DNA from: Larsenimonas rhizosphaerae
GTDB lineage: Bacteria; Pseudomonadota; Gammaproteobacteria; Pseudomonadales; Halomonadaceae
Length of the DNA stretch: 64,000 nucleotides
NCBI RefSeq assembly: GCF_023700005.1
Contig: NZ_JAMLJK010000001.1
Location: forward strand, 1,265,366 to 1,329,365
Reading direction: 5' to 3'
Shown: one piece after another, positions 27,576 through 35,299 of the stretch
Layout: every line of letters starts with the position of its first letter
Position numbering within the stretch: position 1 is the first letter of the stretch
Notes under the pieces: model-generated
Databases searched by the model: none
Told to the model about the DNA's origin: nothing
The model's input: the letters and a program-made list of their open reading frames with translations, nothing else
Position numbers and translations under genes: made by a program

Positions 27576-28580
27576 TTAATGGGACTGATCCGTCAGGTTT
27601 CGATAGGTTTCAAGGATGTGTTTGCCTTCCGGACCAGCACGGTTGCTCCATTGCTCAAGCAGGGTATTACCGGCCTGTTGCAGGGCGCTTTCCAGCTCAG
27701 GCGTCGGGGTGTTGACCTGAATGCCATGGTCTTCGATTGTTTTCAGGTTGGTTCGGCTTTCCTCTTCACTGGCTGCCCAGCCGCGTTTTTCGGCGGCCGC
27801 GGCAGCATTCATGACCGCCTTCTGCTCGCCTTCGCTCAGACGGTCGAAGGCCTTCTGGCTGACAAATACGATGTTTCTGGGCAGCCACAGGTTGGCATTA
27901 TTGAAATGTGACACATAGTCCCAGGCCGCTGTATTGGCGCCAGTCGATACGGACGTCACCATGGCGTTAACGCGCCCGGTGCTGAAGGCCGTCGGGATGT
28001 CGGATGCCTCGGTCTGAGTCGGAATCGCCCCCAGAAGCTCTGCCAGGCGCTCGGTCGATGTGTTGTTTGAGCGAAGCCTCAGTCCCTGCAGTTGTGATGG
28101 TGAGGTCAGCTCCATCTGGGTATAGATCCCCTGAGACGGCCACGGAACACTGTAGAGCACCTTCAGCCCCTGCTTGGCCAGCAGGGCAGAAATCTCGGGC
28201 CGGGAGGCTTCCCACAGTGCATGGGCCGAAGGGTAGTCGTGCACCAGGGTGGGCAGGGCATCAATTTCATACACGGGATTTTCATTGGCCAGCCGTGACA
28301 GGAAGATTTCACCGATGGGTACGATGCCACGACGCACGGCGTTCTTTATTTCAGGGTGAGGAATCAGGGCACCATTGGCATGGACGGTGATATCGAGCCC
28401 GCCGTGGGTTGCTTCGCTGACATCCTTTGCAAAGGCGCGGGCATTCTGGGTATGAAGATTGGCGTCGCCATAGGGTTCTGCAAAATTCCACTGAACGGCC
28501 ATTGCCGAGGTGGAAAGGCCCAGCCCGGCCAGGAGTGTCAGCGTGGTTGTGACCCGACGAGCGTGCATGGTGAAAGGCAT
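27576..28580 (-). CDS. dctP: TRAP transporter solute-binding protein, DctP family
   Basis: A 334-residue periplasmic receptor. The start at 28580 follows CAGGACACC and yields a signal peptide ending STSAMA before VQWNFAEP; upstream ATG codons at 28601 and 28640 are less supported. Family features include the KNAVRRGIVPIGEI segment, LKVLYSVPWPSQGIYT, GLRLRSNNTSTERLAELLGA and the conserved Arg of the LRxxN motif that binds a carboxylate. Divergent from pxpABC; 5-oxoproline is the likely ligand (inference; pyroglutamate-binding DctP proteins are known in Bordetella). Confidence 0.92.
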   Translation of the reverse strand: MPFTMHARRVTTTLTLLAGLGLSTSAMAVQWNFAEPYGDANLHTQNARAFAKDVSEATHGGLDITVHANGALIPHPEIKNAVRRGIVPIGEIFLSRLANENPVYEIDALPTLVHDYPSAHALWEASRPEISALLAKQGLKVLYSVPWPSQGIYTQMELTSPSQLQGLRLRSNNTSTERLAELLGAIPTQTEASDIPTAFSTGRVNAMVTSVSTGANTAAWDYVSHFNNANLWLPRNIVFVSQKAFDRLSEGEQKAVMNAAAAAEKRGWAASEEESRTNLKTIEDHGIQVNTPTPELESALQQAGNTLLEQWSNRAGPEGKHILETYRNLTDQSH

Positions 28581-28632
28581 GGTGGTGTCCTGTAATGGCA
28601 TTGTTGTTGTGATTGCTCCGTTGCAGTGATTA

Positions 28633-28661
28633 CATTTCATCGATGATTTATCGATAAAATG
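28633..28661. promoter_or_regulatory. Operator-like palindrome between dctP and pxpA
   Basis: CATTTCATCGAT (28633-28644) and ATCGATAAAATG (28650-28661) are inverted copies with 11 of 12 bases matching and a 5-base spacer. It lies just upstream of the pxpA -35 and 53 bases before dctP. It is the natural candidate site for the MarR-like regulator. Outer TTGCAG/CTGCAA (28621-28626, 28663-28668) adds a second, slightly off-centre repeat. Confidence 0.55.
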
Positions 28662-28671
28662 TCTGCAATAG

Positions 28672-28700
28672 TTGACAACATTAATCAGTAAATTTTATAT
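28672..28700 (+). promoter_or_regulatory. Promoter of pxpABC
   Basis: A perfect TTGACA (28672-28677), 17-base spacer, TTATAT (28695-28700; TATATC with 18). 50 bases before the pxpA ATG. Confidence 0.62.
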
Positions 28701-28749
28701 CTGTCAAGGCATACAACTGCTCGATACGATAACAACAGGAGCTCACGCA

Positions 28750-29502
28750 ATGGCGGCATTACTGCTCAATTGTGATATGGGGGAGAGCCTTGGCCCCTGG
28801 CCGATGGGCGAGGATGAGCGCGTCATGCCCTTGATTGATTGCGCAAACGTGGCATGCGGTTTTCATGCCTCGGACCCGGTCACCATGCGACGTACCGTAG
28901 CCATGGCCTTTCAGCACGATGTTCAGGTCGGGGCACACCCGGGGTACCCCGACCTGGTAGGCTTTGGACGCCGGTCCATGGCGTGCTCACCGGATGAGAT
29001 CGAGCAAATGATGGTGTATCAGATCGGTGCCCTGGCAGGCATCTGTCAGGCCGAGGGCGGCCGGCTTTCCTACGTAAAGCCTCATGGTGCGCTCAACCAT
29101 GACATGGTACATCGCCCGGAGGTGATGGCTGCGATCATGCAGGCAGTCGCATCCTTTGATGCCTCATTGCCACTGATGGTGACTGCCACGGCAGATATCA
29201 CGGCGACACAGGCCATGGCCAGACAGTATGGGCTGACGGTCTGGAATGAGGTATTTGCCGATCGTACCTATGATGCGCAGGGATTTTTGACATCGCGCAC
29301 GCTGCCGGATGCGGTGCATCATGATATCGACACGATTGTTGCTCAGGCGAAGGCCTTTGCACATCATGAGCCGATTCTGGCCAATGACGGTATCACGCCG
29401 CTGCGGCTGGCGGCAGATACCCTGTGTGTTCATGGTGATAACGCGGAATCGATGTCAGCCGTCAGGGCCATCCGCGCCGCCCTGTCGGGAGTGGCATCAT
29501 GA
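28750..29502 (+). CDS. pxpA: 5-oxoprolinase subunit A
   Basis: LamB/YcsF-family subunit of ATP-dependent 5-oxoprolinase, which opens pyroglutamate to glutamate. The 250-residue protein carries LLNCDMGESLG at the N-terminus, ANVACGFHASDP, VQVGAHPGYPDL and VKPHGALNHDM, all typical. The ATG at 28750 follows AGGAG with 8 bases of spacing; the in-frame codon at 28672 lies inside the promoter. Overlaps pxpB by ATGA. Confidence 0.95.
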   Translation: MAALLLNCDMGESLGPWPMGEDERVMPLIDCANVACGFHASDPVTMRRTVAMAFQHDVQVGAHPGYPDLVGFGRRSMACSPDEIEQMMVYQIGALAGICQAEGGRLSYVKPHGALNHDMVHRPEVMAAIMQAVASFDASLPLMVTATADITATQAMARQYGLTVWNEVFADRTYDAQGFLTSRTLPDAVHHDIDTIVAQAKAFAHHEPILANDGITPLRLAADTLCVHGDNAESMSAVRAIRAALSGVAS

Positions 29503-30209
29503 CGCCTGTAATCGAGCGAGCAGGCCTTGATAGCGTCATGATTCGGCTGTTTGACACGATCGATGTCAGCAACATGGATATGTTGCTGTCGGTAGTGGAT
29601 ACATTGAAGGCTGAGCTGGGCGAGGCATTGATCGATGTGACGCCATCCTATACCACCGTGCTGCTGCATTATGATGTGTACCGGATGGGCGAGGCTGCTG
29701 TTCGCGGCGTGATACAACAGGTGTTGAGGCAACCTGTATCCGGCTTGTCTGGTAACGAAGCAAGAACTCATGTTCTGCCGGTTTGGTATGACTCATCGGT
29801 CGGGCCCGAGCTTGACCTGCTGGCACACCGGTTCGATGGAGACTTCCAGGAAGTGATCACGCGCCATCAGCAAATGGCGTACCGCGTGTTCGCGCTTGGA
29901 TTTGCGCCAGGTTTCGGCTTCATGGGCGTCGTGGATGAGCAGCTTGAAACACCGCGGTTGGCAACGCCTCGCAAGAGGGTGCCAAAAGGCAGCATCGGGA
30001 TTGCCGGTCGGCAGACGGCGGCTTATCCCGCGGATCTGCCCGGTGGCTGGAACATCATAGGGCGAACACCGGTGGCCCTGTTCGACAGGACGAGGGAAGG
30101 GTATACCCTGTATCGAACCGGGGACGTGGTACGTTTTGAAGCCGTCAGCCGTCAGACATTTCTTGATCTGGGGGGGGACGCGACCCCTTTTGCCGGAGGT
30201 GATGCATGA
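29499..30209 (+). CDS. pxpB: 5-oxoprolinase subunit B
   Basis: KipI-like subunit of 5-oxoprolinase. The 236-residue protein has the allophanate-hydrolase-subunit-1 fold marks: DVTPSYTTVLLHYD, LPVWYDSSVGPELDLLA, FALGFAPGFGFMG and the closing GIAGRQTAAYPADLPGGWNIIGRTP. Both ends overlap neighbours by ATGA (pxpA at 29499, pxpC at 30206), which indicates tight coupling. Confidence 0.95.
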   Translation: MTPVIERAGLDSVMIRLFDTIDVSNMDMLLSVVDTLKAELGEALIDVTPSYTTVLLHYDVYRMGEAAVRGVIQQVLRQPVSGLSGNEARTHVLPVWYDSSVGPELDLLAHRFDGDFQEVITRHQQMAYRVFALGFAPGFGFMGVVDEQLETPRLATPRKRVPKGSIGIAGRQTAAYPADLPGGWNIIGRTPVALFDRTREGYTLYRTGDVVRFEAVSRQTFLDLGGDATPFAGGDA

Positions 30210-31159
30210 GCCCGTCTGCAAAAGCGCACTGTCATATTGAGCAGGCTGGAGGTGGCTGTCGCCTTCAGGACGCCGGTCGGTTTGGCGTTCGCCATCTTGG
30301 TCTGGGTCAGGGCGGCGCCTTCGACAGTGTATCGATGCGTCAGGCCAATCAATTGCTGGGCAATGTGCCGGATGCCGTGGTGATGGAGATCACGCTGGGA
30401 CAGGTGTGTTTATCCTTCAGCCATCACACGACCATCGCGCTTGCCGGCGCAGATTTGAAAACGCGTCTTGATGATCAGCCAGTAGCGCCGGGTCGAACGA
30501 TCGAACTCAAGGCTGGGCAGCGCCTTTTCTTTCAGGCACCCCGGGATGGTGCCAGGACCTATCTGGCGGTACCAGACGGGTTTGATGTGACTGCCGAGCT
30601 GGGCAGTATCACTGCCATTGCGCGCGAACCGCTGGGAGGACTCCATCAGGATGGGCGGCCACTGGTCAAGGGGGATTCGGTTCCCTTCAAGGCATCAGGA
30701 CGGCCTGCTCGATACATGGAAATGAATGAGCCGTGGCGGTGTACTGACAGCGTCATGACCCTGGATGTATTGCCTGGCATGCAGGCGGGCACCCTGCGAG
30801 GTGAAAGTCTCTACCGTGCCTATCAGCAGCGCTGGCGGGTTGATGAGCGGGCAGACAGCATGGGCGTGCGGCTGACGGGCGAGCCGATCCACAGCCTCGA
30901 GCCACAGATGATTTCGGAAGGTATTGTTGCCGGGGCCATTCAGGTACCCCCGGATGGCCAACCCATTATCCTGGCCAACGATCGCCAGACAATCGGAGGG
31001 TATCCCAAGATAGGGGCCTTGACACCGCTGGCTCTGGCGCGGCTGGGACAGTGCCTGCCCGGAAGATGCGTTCGGCTAAAGCCCGTGAGTCGTGCGGGGG
31101 CGCTTGCGGCCTGGCGCGATGCTCTGGCAGGTATTGCTTCGGCCATTCATGCTTCATGA
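30206..31159 (+). CDS. pxpC: 5-oxoprolinase subunit C
   Basis: KipA-like (allophanate hydrolase subunit 2) partner of PxpB. The 317-residue protein shows QDAGRFGVRHLGLGQGGAFD at the N-terminus, NQLLGNVPDAVVMEITLG, YLAVPDGFDV and PPDGQPIILANDRQTIGGYPKIG. It is the last gene of pxpABC and ends 1 base before a long hairpin shared with the convergent CBS gene. Confidence 0.95.
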   Translation: MSPSAKAHCHIEQAGGGCRLQDAGRFGVRHLGLGQGGAFDSVSMRQANQLLGNVPDAVVMEITLGQVCLSFSHHTTIALAGADLKTRLDDQPVAPGRTIELKAGQRLFFQAPRDGARTYLAVPDGFDVTAELGSITAIAREPLGGLHQDGRPLVKGDSVPFKASGRPARYMEMNEPWRCTDSVMTLDVLPGMQAGTLRGESLYRAYQQRWRVDERADSMGVRLTGEPIHSLEPQMISEGIVAGAIQVPPDGQPIILANDRQTIGGYPKIGALTPLALARLGQCLPGRCVRLKPVSRAGALAAWRDALAGIASAIHAS

Positions 31160-31160
31160 C

Positions 31161-31193
31161 CGATGAGCCTGCCCTTCAGGGGCGGGCTCATCG
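31161..31193. terminator. Bidirectional hairpin between pxpC and the CBS gene
   Basis: A 14-bp stem with one G-T pair (31161-31174 with 31180-31193, CGATGAGCC / GGCTCATCG outer part) and a 5-base loop. No T run, but its position between convergent genes suggests termination in both directions. Confidence 0.55.
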
Positions 31194-31210
31194 TGACAGG
31201 TGCCTTGAAT

Positions 31211-31828
31211 TTACAGGTCGTGTCCCAGTACGACCGAGCAAATGGCAGAAAAGCTGTGGGCTTCCGGGGGATGGTCCAGGTCGATGCCCAGTGCATGGCT
31301 GACATCGGCCGCGGATATAACGCCTCGGATTCGGCAGCCATCTTCCGAGCAGTCATCCTTGATCAGGATATGGCGATCACCGGATTGGTGCAGGGTTTTG
31401 ACCAGATCACCAAGTGTGGCCTTTTCCAGTTGGTTCAGTGCCAGTGCATGAAGCTCTTCACGGCGGACCTTGACCATATCAACGGTCACTTCATCCCGCT
31501 CGATGGCATGCTTGTTCATCGCCACAGTGATATCCCGTCCGCCAAACAGCTGGCGAGCACTGACAAGTCCGGTAAACCGGCCGTCAGCATCCAGCACCAG
31601 CAGCATATGCACCTGGTTGTTCTTCATGATGGCCAGTGCCTGATTGGCCCGTGCACTGGCGGGTACGGTCTGAGCGCGTGACTGGGTGAAATCGGTCAGG
31701 AGAGTCAGTGCCGAGCTGTCCATATCCAGAGCAGACTCGGACGTTCTGGCTTTCGGACGTGCGATGGCGTGAACATCGCTGATGTCTGACAGGTGCAGTG
31801 CGCTGTAATTTGCTGATTCCGTAGCCAT
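31211..31828 (-). CDS. Two-CBS-domain protein
   Basis: A 205-residue protein with a disordered N-terminus and a CBS pair: about 55-115 (VPASARANQALAIMKNNQVHMLLVLDADGRFTGLVSARQL in pieces) and about 120-200 (LEKATLGDLVKTLHQSGDRHILI, RIRGVISAADVSHALG). CBS pairs usually bind adenine nucleotides and gate a partner domain; here there is none, so the partner is unknown. The start at 31828 follows AAGGAGAAC; an extension to 31852 is not needed. Confidence 0.85.
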   Translation of the reverse strand: MATESANYSALHLSDISDVHAIARPKARTSESALDMDSSALTLLTDFTQSRAQTVPASARANQALAIMKNNQVHMLLVLDADGRFTGLVSARQLFGGRDITVAMNKHAIERDEVTVDMVKVRREELHALALNQLEKATLGDLVKTLHQSGDRHILIKDDCSEDGCRIRGVISAADVSHALGIDLDHPPEAHSFSAICSVVLGHDL

Positions 31829-31973
31829 GGTGTTCTCCTTGATGCTGTTCACACAAAAGTAATATGTCGCGAATACGCTGGCATATTATCTCCCTGCCTG
31901 CGGCACCTTGCCGCATATGTCCTTAAGACTAAAGCAAGCCAGGAAAGTTCGCCTCCCGGTGGCGTACTATTTT

Positions 31974-32468
31974 TTACAGATAAGGCTTGAGATCGCCACG
32001 CACCATGTCCAGAAAGGTAACGAACTGGGAGTCGTACTTGTCATCAGTACGATCAACGCGACAGCTCATGCTGATACTGCCAGCTGTATTGATCTCATCG
32101 AAGATTTCGAGCGTGATTCCCTCGCCCTGATCCCTGGCAAATTCGATGGCACCATCATCCAGGGTGAAGGACTTCAACAGGGTGGCTCTTACTCGTGTGG
32201 CGCCGCCTTCCGCCTGTACCCGGCGTATGAAAAGCCAGCCTTCACGCGTCAGCGCCTGACCATCGTCCGTTTCGTGGCGATAAATAGTGCGATAACAGGC
32301 GCCTTGCGATGCACCTTTTTCGGCCATGCTTTTAAATGCATCAACCATTTTCCGGGCCATGGCGCCGGAGGCGATCACTTTTTTCATCGCCGCCCGGTGT
32401 TCGCGGTCCAGTCGGTCCTGTTGATTGAAACGTTGCCATTGCTGGTATTGGTCAAACAGTGCGGACAT
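31974..32468 (-). CDS. Protein of unknown function, 164 residues
   Basis: I do not recognise this family. The protein is soluble, rich in charged residues, with a helical N-terminal third (QYQQWQRFNQQDRLDREHRAAMKK) and a strand-rich C-terminal part (GWLFIRRVQAEGG, TRVRATLLKSFTLDDG, SISMSCRVDRTDDKY). No signal peptide or membrane segment. The ribosome binding site is weak (TGGAA). It lies upstream of the CBS gene on the same strand, with a short TGCGGCA/TGCCGCA hairpin (31899-31915) in between. Confidence 0.7.
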   Translation of the reverse strand: MSALFDQYQQWQRFNQQDRLDREHRAAMKKVIASGAMARKMVDAFKSMAEKGASQGACYRTIYRHETDDGQALTREGWLFIRRVQAEGGATRVRATLLKSFTLDDGAIEFARDQGEGITLEIFDEINTAGSISMSCRVDRTDDKYDSQFVTFLDMVRGDLKPYL

Positions 32469-32800
32469 CGATGTATTCCAGATGGTGAGTGAGCCGCCTA
32501 TCTTCGCTTATTTGATCTGGTAGAGGCCACCCTGGGGTGCAGACGTATCAGGACAACGTGGCAATAATCCACGAAACATCGGAGAGAAGGCAGGATGGAC
32601 CCAGGATAAGGCGGTGGGGATGGCACCGCCTTGCCTGCCTGGACAGGTCCTGCGGATGAAGGGATGGCACCCGGCAAGAGAGGGTATTACACCGCATACG
32701 CACTGCCGCCGCTGTGCTGTGTAGAGCGCGGGAACACGCTGCACTGGCATTTCACATGCTAAAGTGTCCAGACACTTTTTCCACAAGGAATGAATCCGTG
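32469..32800. other. Intergenic region of 332 bases
   Basis: Divergent gap between the unknown gene and a lipoprotein gene. It holds a 9-bp hairpin (32608-32632, AAGGCGGTG / CACCGCCTT) and the palindrome at 32761-32778. A minus-strand ORF of 101 codons here has no ribosome binding site and reads like noise. I see no RNA gene. Confidence 0.6.
32761..32778. promoter_or_regulatory. Perfect palindrome before the lipoprotein gene
   Basis: AAAGTGTC, CA, GACACTTT: an 8-bp perfect inverted repeat ending 22 bases before the ATG at 32801. It is too tight for a hairpin and looks like a dimeric regulator site. Confidence 0.42.
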
Positions 32801-33289
32801 ATGACTGTTGCAAGAACCACAGGGTGTGCAGCGGCGCTACTGCTATTGGCCGGTTGCGCCGCGTCGGATCACATCATTACCCCGGAGCTGACCGCCACAC
32901 CGAATACGGTGATAACCCGCACCGGCGAGGGTGTCTTTGTCAGTGGTTACTGGTTCAGGGCGCCATATCGTTTCGAGAGCAAGACGGATGCACTGGATTG
33001 CCTCAGCCGGCAGGTGAAGGCACAGGGCGGAGAGGTCAGTGATATTGATGCTGGAGACAATGAGCTTCAAATGGGCATCGTGTTGCCGGTATCGGAGATG
33101 TCGCTGGCTACACGTCTGCATTTCCAGCACTCCAATACCGAAGGTAATTACTACTACTTCGAGAAGCCGCGGCTAGGTAGCAATCACGATGAGCGTGTCA
33201 GTGCTTCAGGCAATCATCCTGCGATCGACCTGCGCGATGGCTTGAAAGCCTTGACCGATAACATTCAGGCCTGTCTTCCCTCGGCTTGA
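32801..33289 (+). CDS. Putative lipoprotein of unknown function
   Basis: A 162-residue protein with a signal peptide and lipobox LLAG-C19, so it is probably a membrane-anchored lipoprotein. The mature part has no recognised domain; it contains two Cys (DCLSRQ, QACLPSA) that could form a disulfide, and a region GVFVSGYWFRAPYRFESK. Start ATG at 32801 follows AAGGAA with a 10-base spacer. A single gene with a palindrome in its leader. Confidence 0.75.
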   Translation: MTVARTTGCAAALLLLAGCAASDHIITPELTATPNTVITRTGEGVFVSGYWFRAPYRFESKTDALDCLSRQVKAQGGEVSDIDAGDNELQMGIVLPVSEMSLATRLHFQHSNTEGNYYYFEKPRLGSNHDERVSASGNHPAIDLRDGLKALTDNIQACLPSA

Positions 33290-33321
33290 ACGCAGTAAGG
33301 GTCAGTGTCGCGAGTGCGGCA

Positions 33322-33642
33322 TCAGCCATGAGGCGTGAGTGTCCAGCCCCGGGCGCTCATGCAGTTGTCGACTCGGTATTCGGCGGGTTCGGTATAAAAG
33401 GAAGTGCTGAAGCCTGACAGCGTGGAAAAATGCAGCCCCACTCCATAATCGTTTTCCAGCCGGCCGTTATTGGTCAGGGCATCCTTCTGGCCTCGACAAT
33501 CCTGACTATCCATGACGAGATCCTGGTGGTCGGCCTGCGGCTTTGACCAGCTCATGGTGGAGCACCCGGAGAGTAGCAGGGTGGTCGTCATGAATACGAC
33601 AGCAAACCCCTGATAACGCCTGCGCTCGGTTAAGGTTGACAT
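33322..33642 (-). CDS. Small putative lipoprotein
   Basis: A 106-residue protein with a signal peptide (RRRYQGFAVVFMTTTLLLSG) and lipobox LLSG-C27. The mature part has Cys residues in QDCRGQ and DNCMSARGW, the latter a short motif common near the C-terminus of small proteobacterial lipoproteins. Function unknown. The start at 33642 follows GAGAGGACAG; an extension to 33744 would bury the signal peptide. Convergent with the previous lipoprotein gene. Confidence 0.75.
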   Translation of the reverse strand: MSTLTERRRYQGFAVVFMTTTLLLSGCSTMSWSKPQADHQDLVMDSQDCRGQKDALTNNGRLENDYGVGLHFSTLSGFSTSFYTEPAEYRVDNCMSARGWTLTPHG

Positions 33643-33899
33643 GCCTGACTGTCCTCTCGCTCCATGGTTCTGCCGCCGGCGCAGTACACTAGCTTCTGCA
33701 CACACCTCGTCATGATGACTGCCATTAGAACATAGCCTGCACAAGGGGTGGCTGCGAATGAATCATCTTCAATCGTCTGTTCAGTGGTTAACGACCGTGG
33801 TATCGACAAATGAAGTCACGAGGCCATGGTGAGTTGTAGCTGACCGGCATGCGCTGCGTTATGGTGATGGCTATAACAACTCCAACGATGGCGACAATC

Positions 33900-35291
33900 A
33901 TGAGCGCAGATTATAAAACGGTTATCGGGCAACACACCTATCGTTTTTCAGGGCTTCGGGACGTGATGGCGAAGGCCTCGCCCCGTCGGTCCGGTGATGA
34001 GCTGGCGGGCGTGGCCGCCCGTTCTGCCGAAGAGCGGGTAGCCGCGCAGATGGTGCTGGCCGATACTCCACTGAAGGCTTTCCTGAATGATCCGCTGATC
34101 CCTTATGAGGACGATGAAGTAACGCGCCTGATTATCGATGGTCACGACAAATCGGCTTTTTCACCGGTGTCCTCCATGACCGTCGGGGACTTTCGTAACT
34201 GGCTGCTCTCCGAGGCCGCCGATGCTTCGGTGTTGAAGCGCCTTTCCCGTGGCCTGATGCCTGAAATGGCAGCAGCAGTTTCCAAGATCATGCGATTGCA
34301 GGATCTGGTGCTGGTGGGCAGCAGAATGCGTGTCGAGACGGCATTTCGAAATACCATTGGCTTGCCCGGCCGACTATCGACTCGACTGCAACCCAATCAC
34401 CCGACCGATAACCCGGCAGGCATCGCGGCCAGTATTCTTGATGGACTCCTTTACGGCAGTGGTGATGCCGTGATCGGTATCAATCCGGCAACGGATAACA
34501 CCGGCAATGTCGTGACGCTGATCAAGATGCTTGACGAGATCATTCAGCGTTACAACATTCCTACGCAAAGCTGTGTGTTGACGCATGTCACTACCTCGAT
34601 CGAAGCCATCGAACGCGGTGCGCCGGTAGATCTGGTATTTCAATCCATCGCGGGAACCCAGGCAGCAAATGAAGGCTTCGGCATCTCGTTGTCCCTGTTG
34701 AAGGAGGGGTTCGAGGCAGCGCAGTCCCTGAAGCGGGGCAGCGTAGGGCAAGACGCCATGTATTTTGAAACCGGCCAGGGCAGTGCGCTATCGGCCAATG
34801 GCCATCATGATGTTGACCAGCAGACGCTGGAGGCGCGTGCCTATGCGGTAGCGCGGGAGTTTTCTCCCCTGCTGGTCAATACGGTGGTCGGGTTTATTGG
34901 CCCCGAGTACCTGTTCGATGGCAAGCAGATTATTCGGGCCGGACTCGAAGACCATTTTTGCGGCAAGCTTCTGGGAGTGCCGATGGGATGCGACGTCTGC
35001 TATACCAATCATGCGGAAGCCGACCAGGATGACATGGATGTGCTGCTGACCCTGCTGGGCACGGCAGGATGCAATTTCATCATGGGGATTCCCGGATCAG
35101 ACGACATCATGCTGAATTATCAGACGACTTCCTTCCACGATGCTCAATATGCTCGGCAGTTGCTGGGGCTGGCCCCTGCTCCTGAATTCGATCAGTGGCT
35201 GCAGGATATGGCCATCAGTGATGCCGGGCACCGACTTCTTGTGGGTGAAAAATTACCTGCGCCCTTCCAGCATGCCCTTGAACAGTCCTGA
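33900..35291 (+). CDS. eutB: Ethanolamine ammonia-lyase large subunit
   Basis: Adenosylcobalamin-dependent lyase converting ethanolamine to acetaldehyde and ammonia. The 463-residue protein shows RSGDELAGVAARSAEERVAAQ, IGINPATDN, LTHVTTSIEAIERGAPVDLVFQSIAGTQ (in parts), and GVPMGCDVCYTNHAEADQDDMD, all strongly conserved in EutB, including the substrate-binding Glu in FETGQGS. The start is uncertain: ATGs at 33888 and 33900 both lack a Shine-Dalgarno; 33900 fits the family N-terminus. eutC follows after 8 bases. Confidence 0.95.
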   Translation: MSADYKTVIGQHTYRFSGLRDVMAKASPRRSGDELAGVAARSAEERVAAQMVLADTPLKAFLNDPLIPYEDDEVTRLIIDGHDKSAFSPVSSMTVGDFRNWLLSEAADASVLKRLSRGLMPEMAAAVSKIMRLQDLVLVGSRMRVETAFRNTIGLPGRLSTRLQPNHPTDNPAGIAASILDGLLYGSGDAVIGINPATDNTGNVVTLIKMLDEIIQRYNIPTQSCVLTHVTTSIEAIERGAPVDLVFQSIAGTQAANEGFGISLSLLKEGFEAAQSLKRGSVGQDAMYFETGQGSALSANGHHDVDQQTLEARAYAVAREFSPLLVNTVVGFIGPEYLFDGKQIIRAGLEDHFCGKLLGVPMGCDVCYTNHAEADQDDMDVLLTLLGTAGCNFIMGIPGSDDIMLNYQTTSFHDAQYARQLLGLAPAPEFDQWLQDMAISDAGHRLLVGEKLPAPFQHALEQS

Positions 35292-35299
35292 GGTTCGCC

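Noticed and set aside
32508-32813. 101-codon minus-strand frame in the intergenic gap
   Set aside because: It has no ribosome binding site, odd Cys/Pro/Arg-rich composition and overlaps the palindrome and start of the lipoprotein gene.
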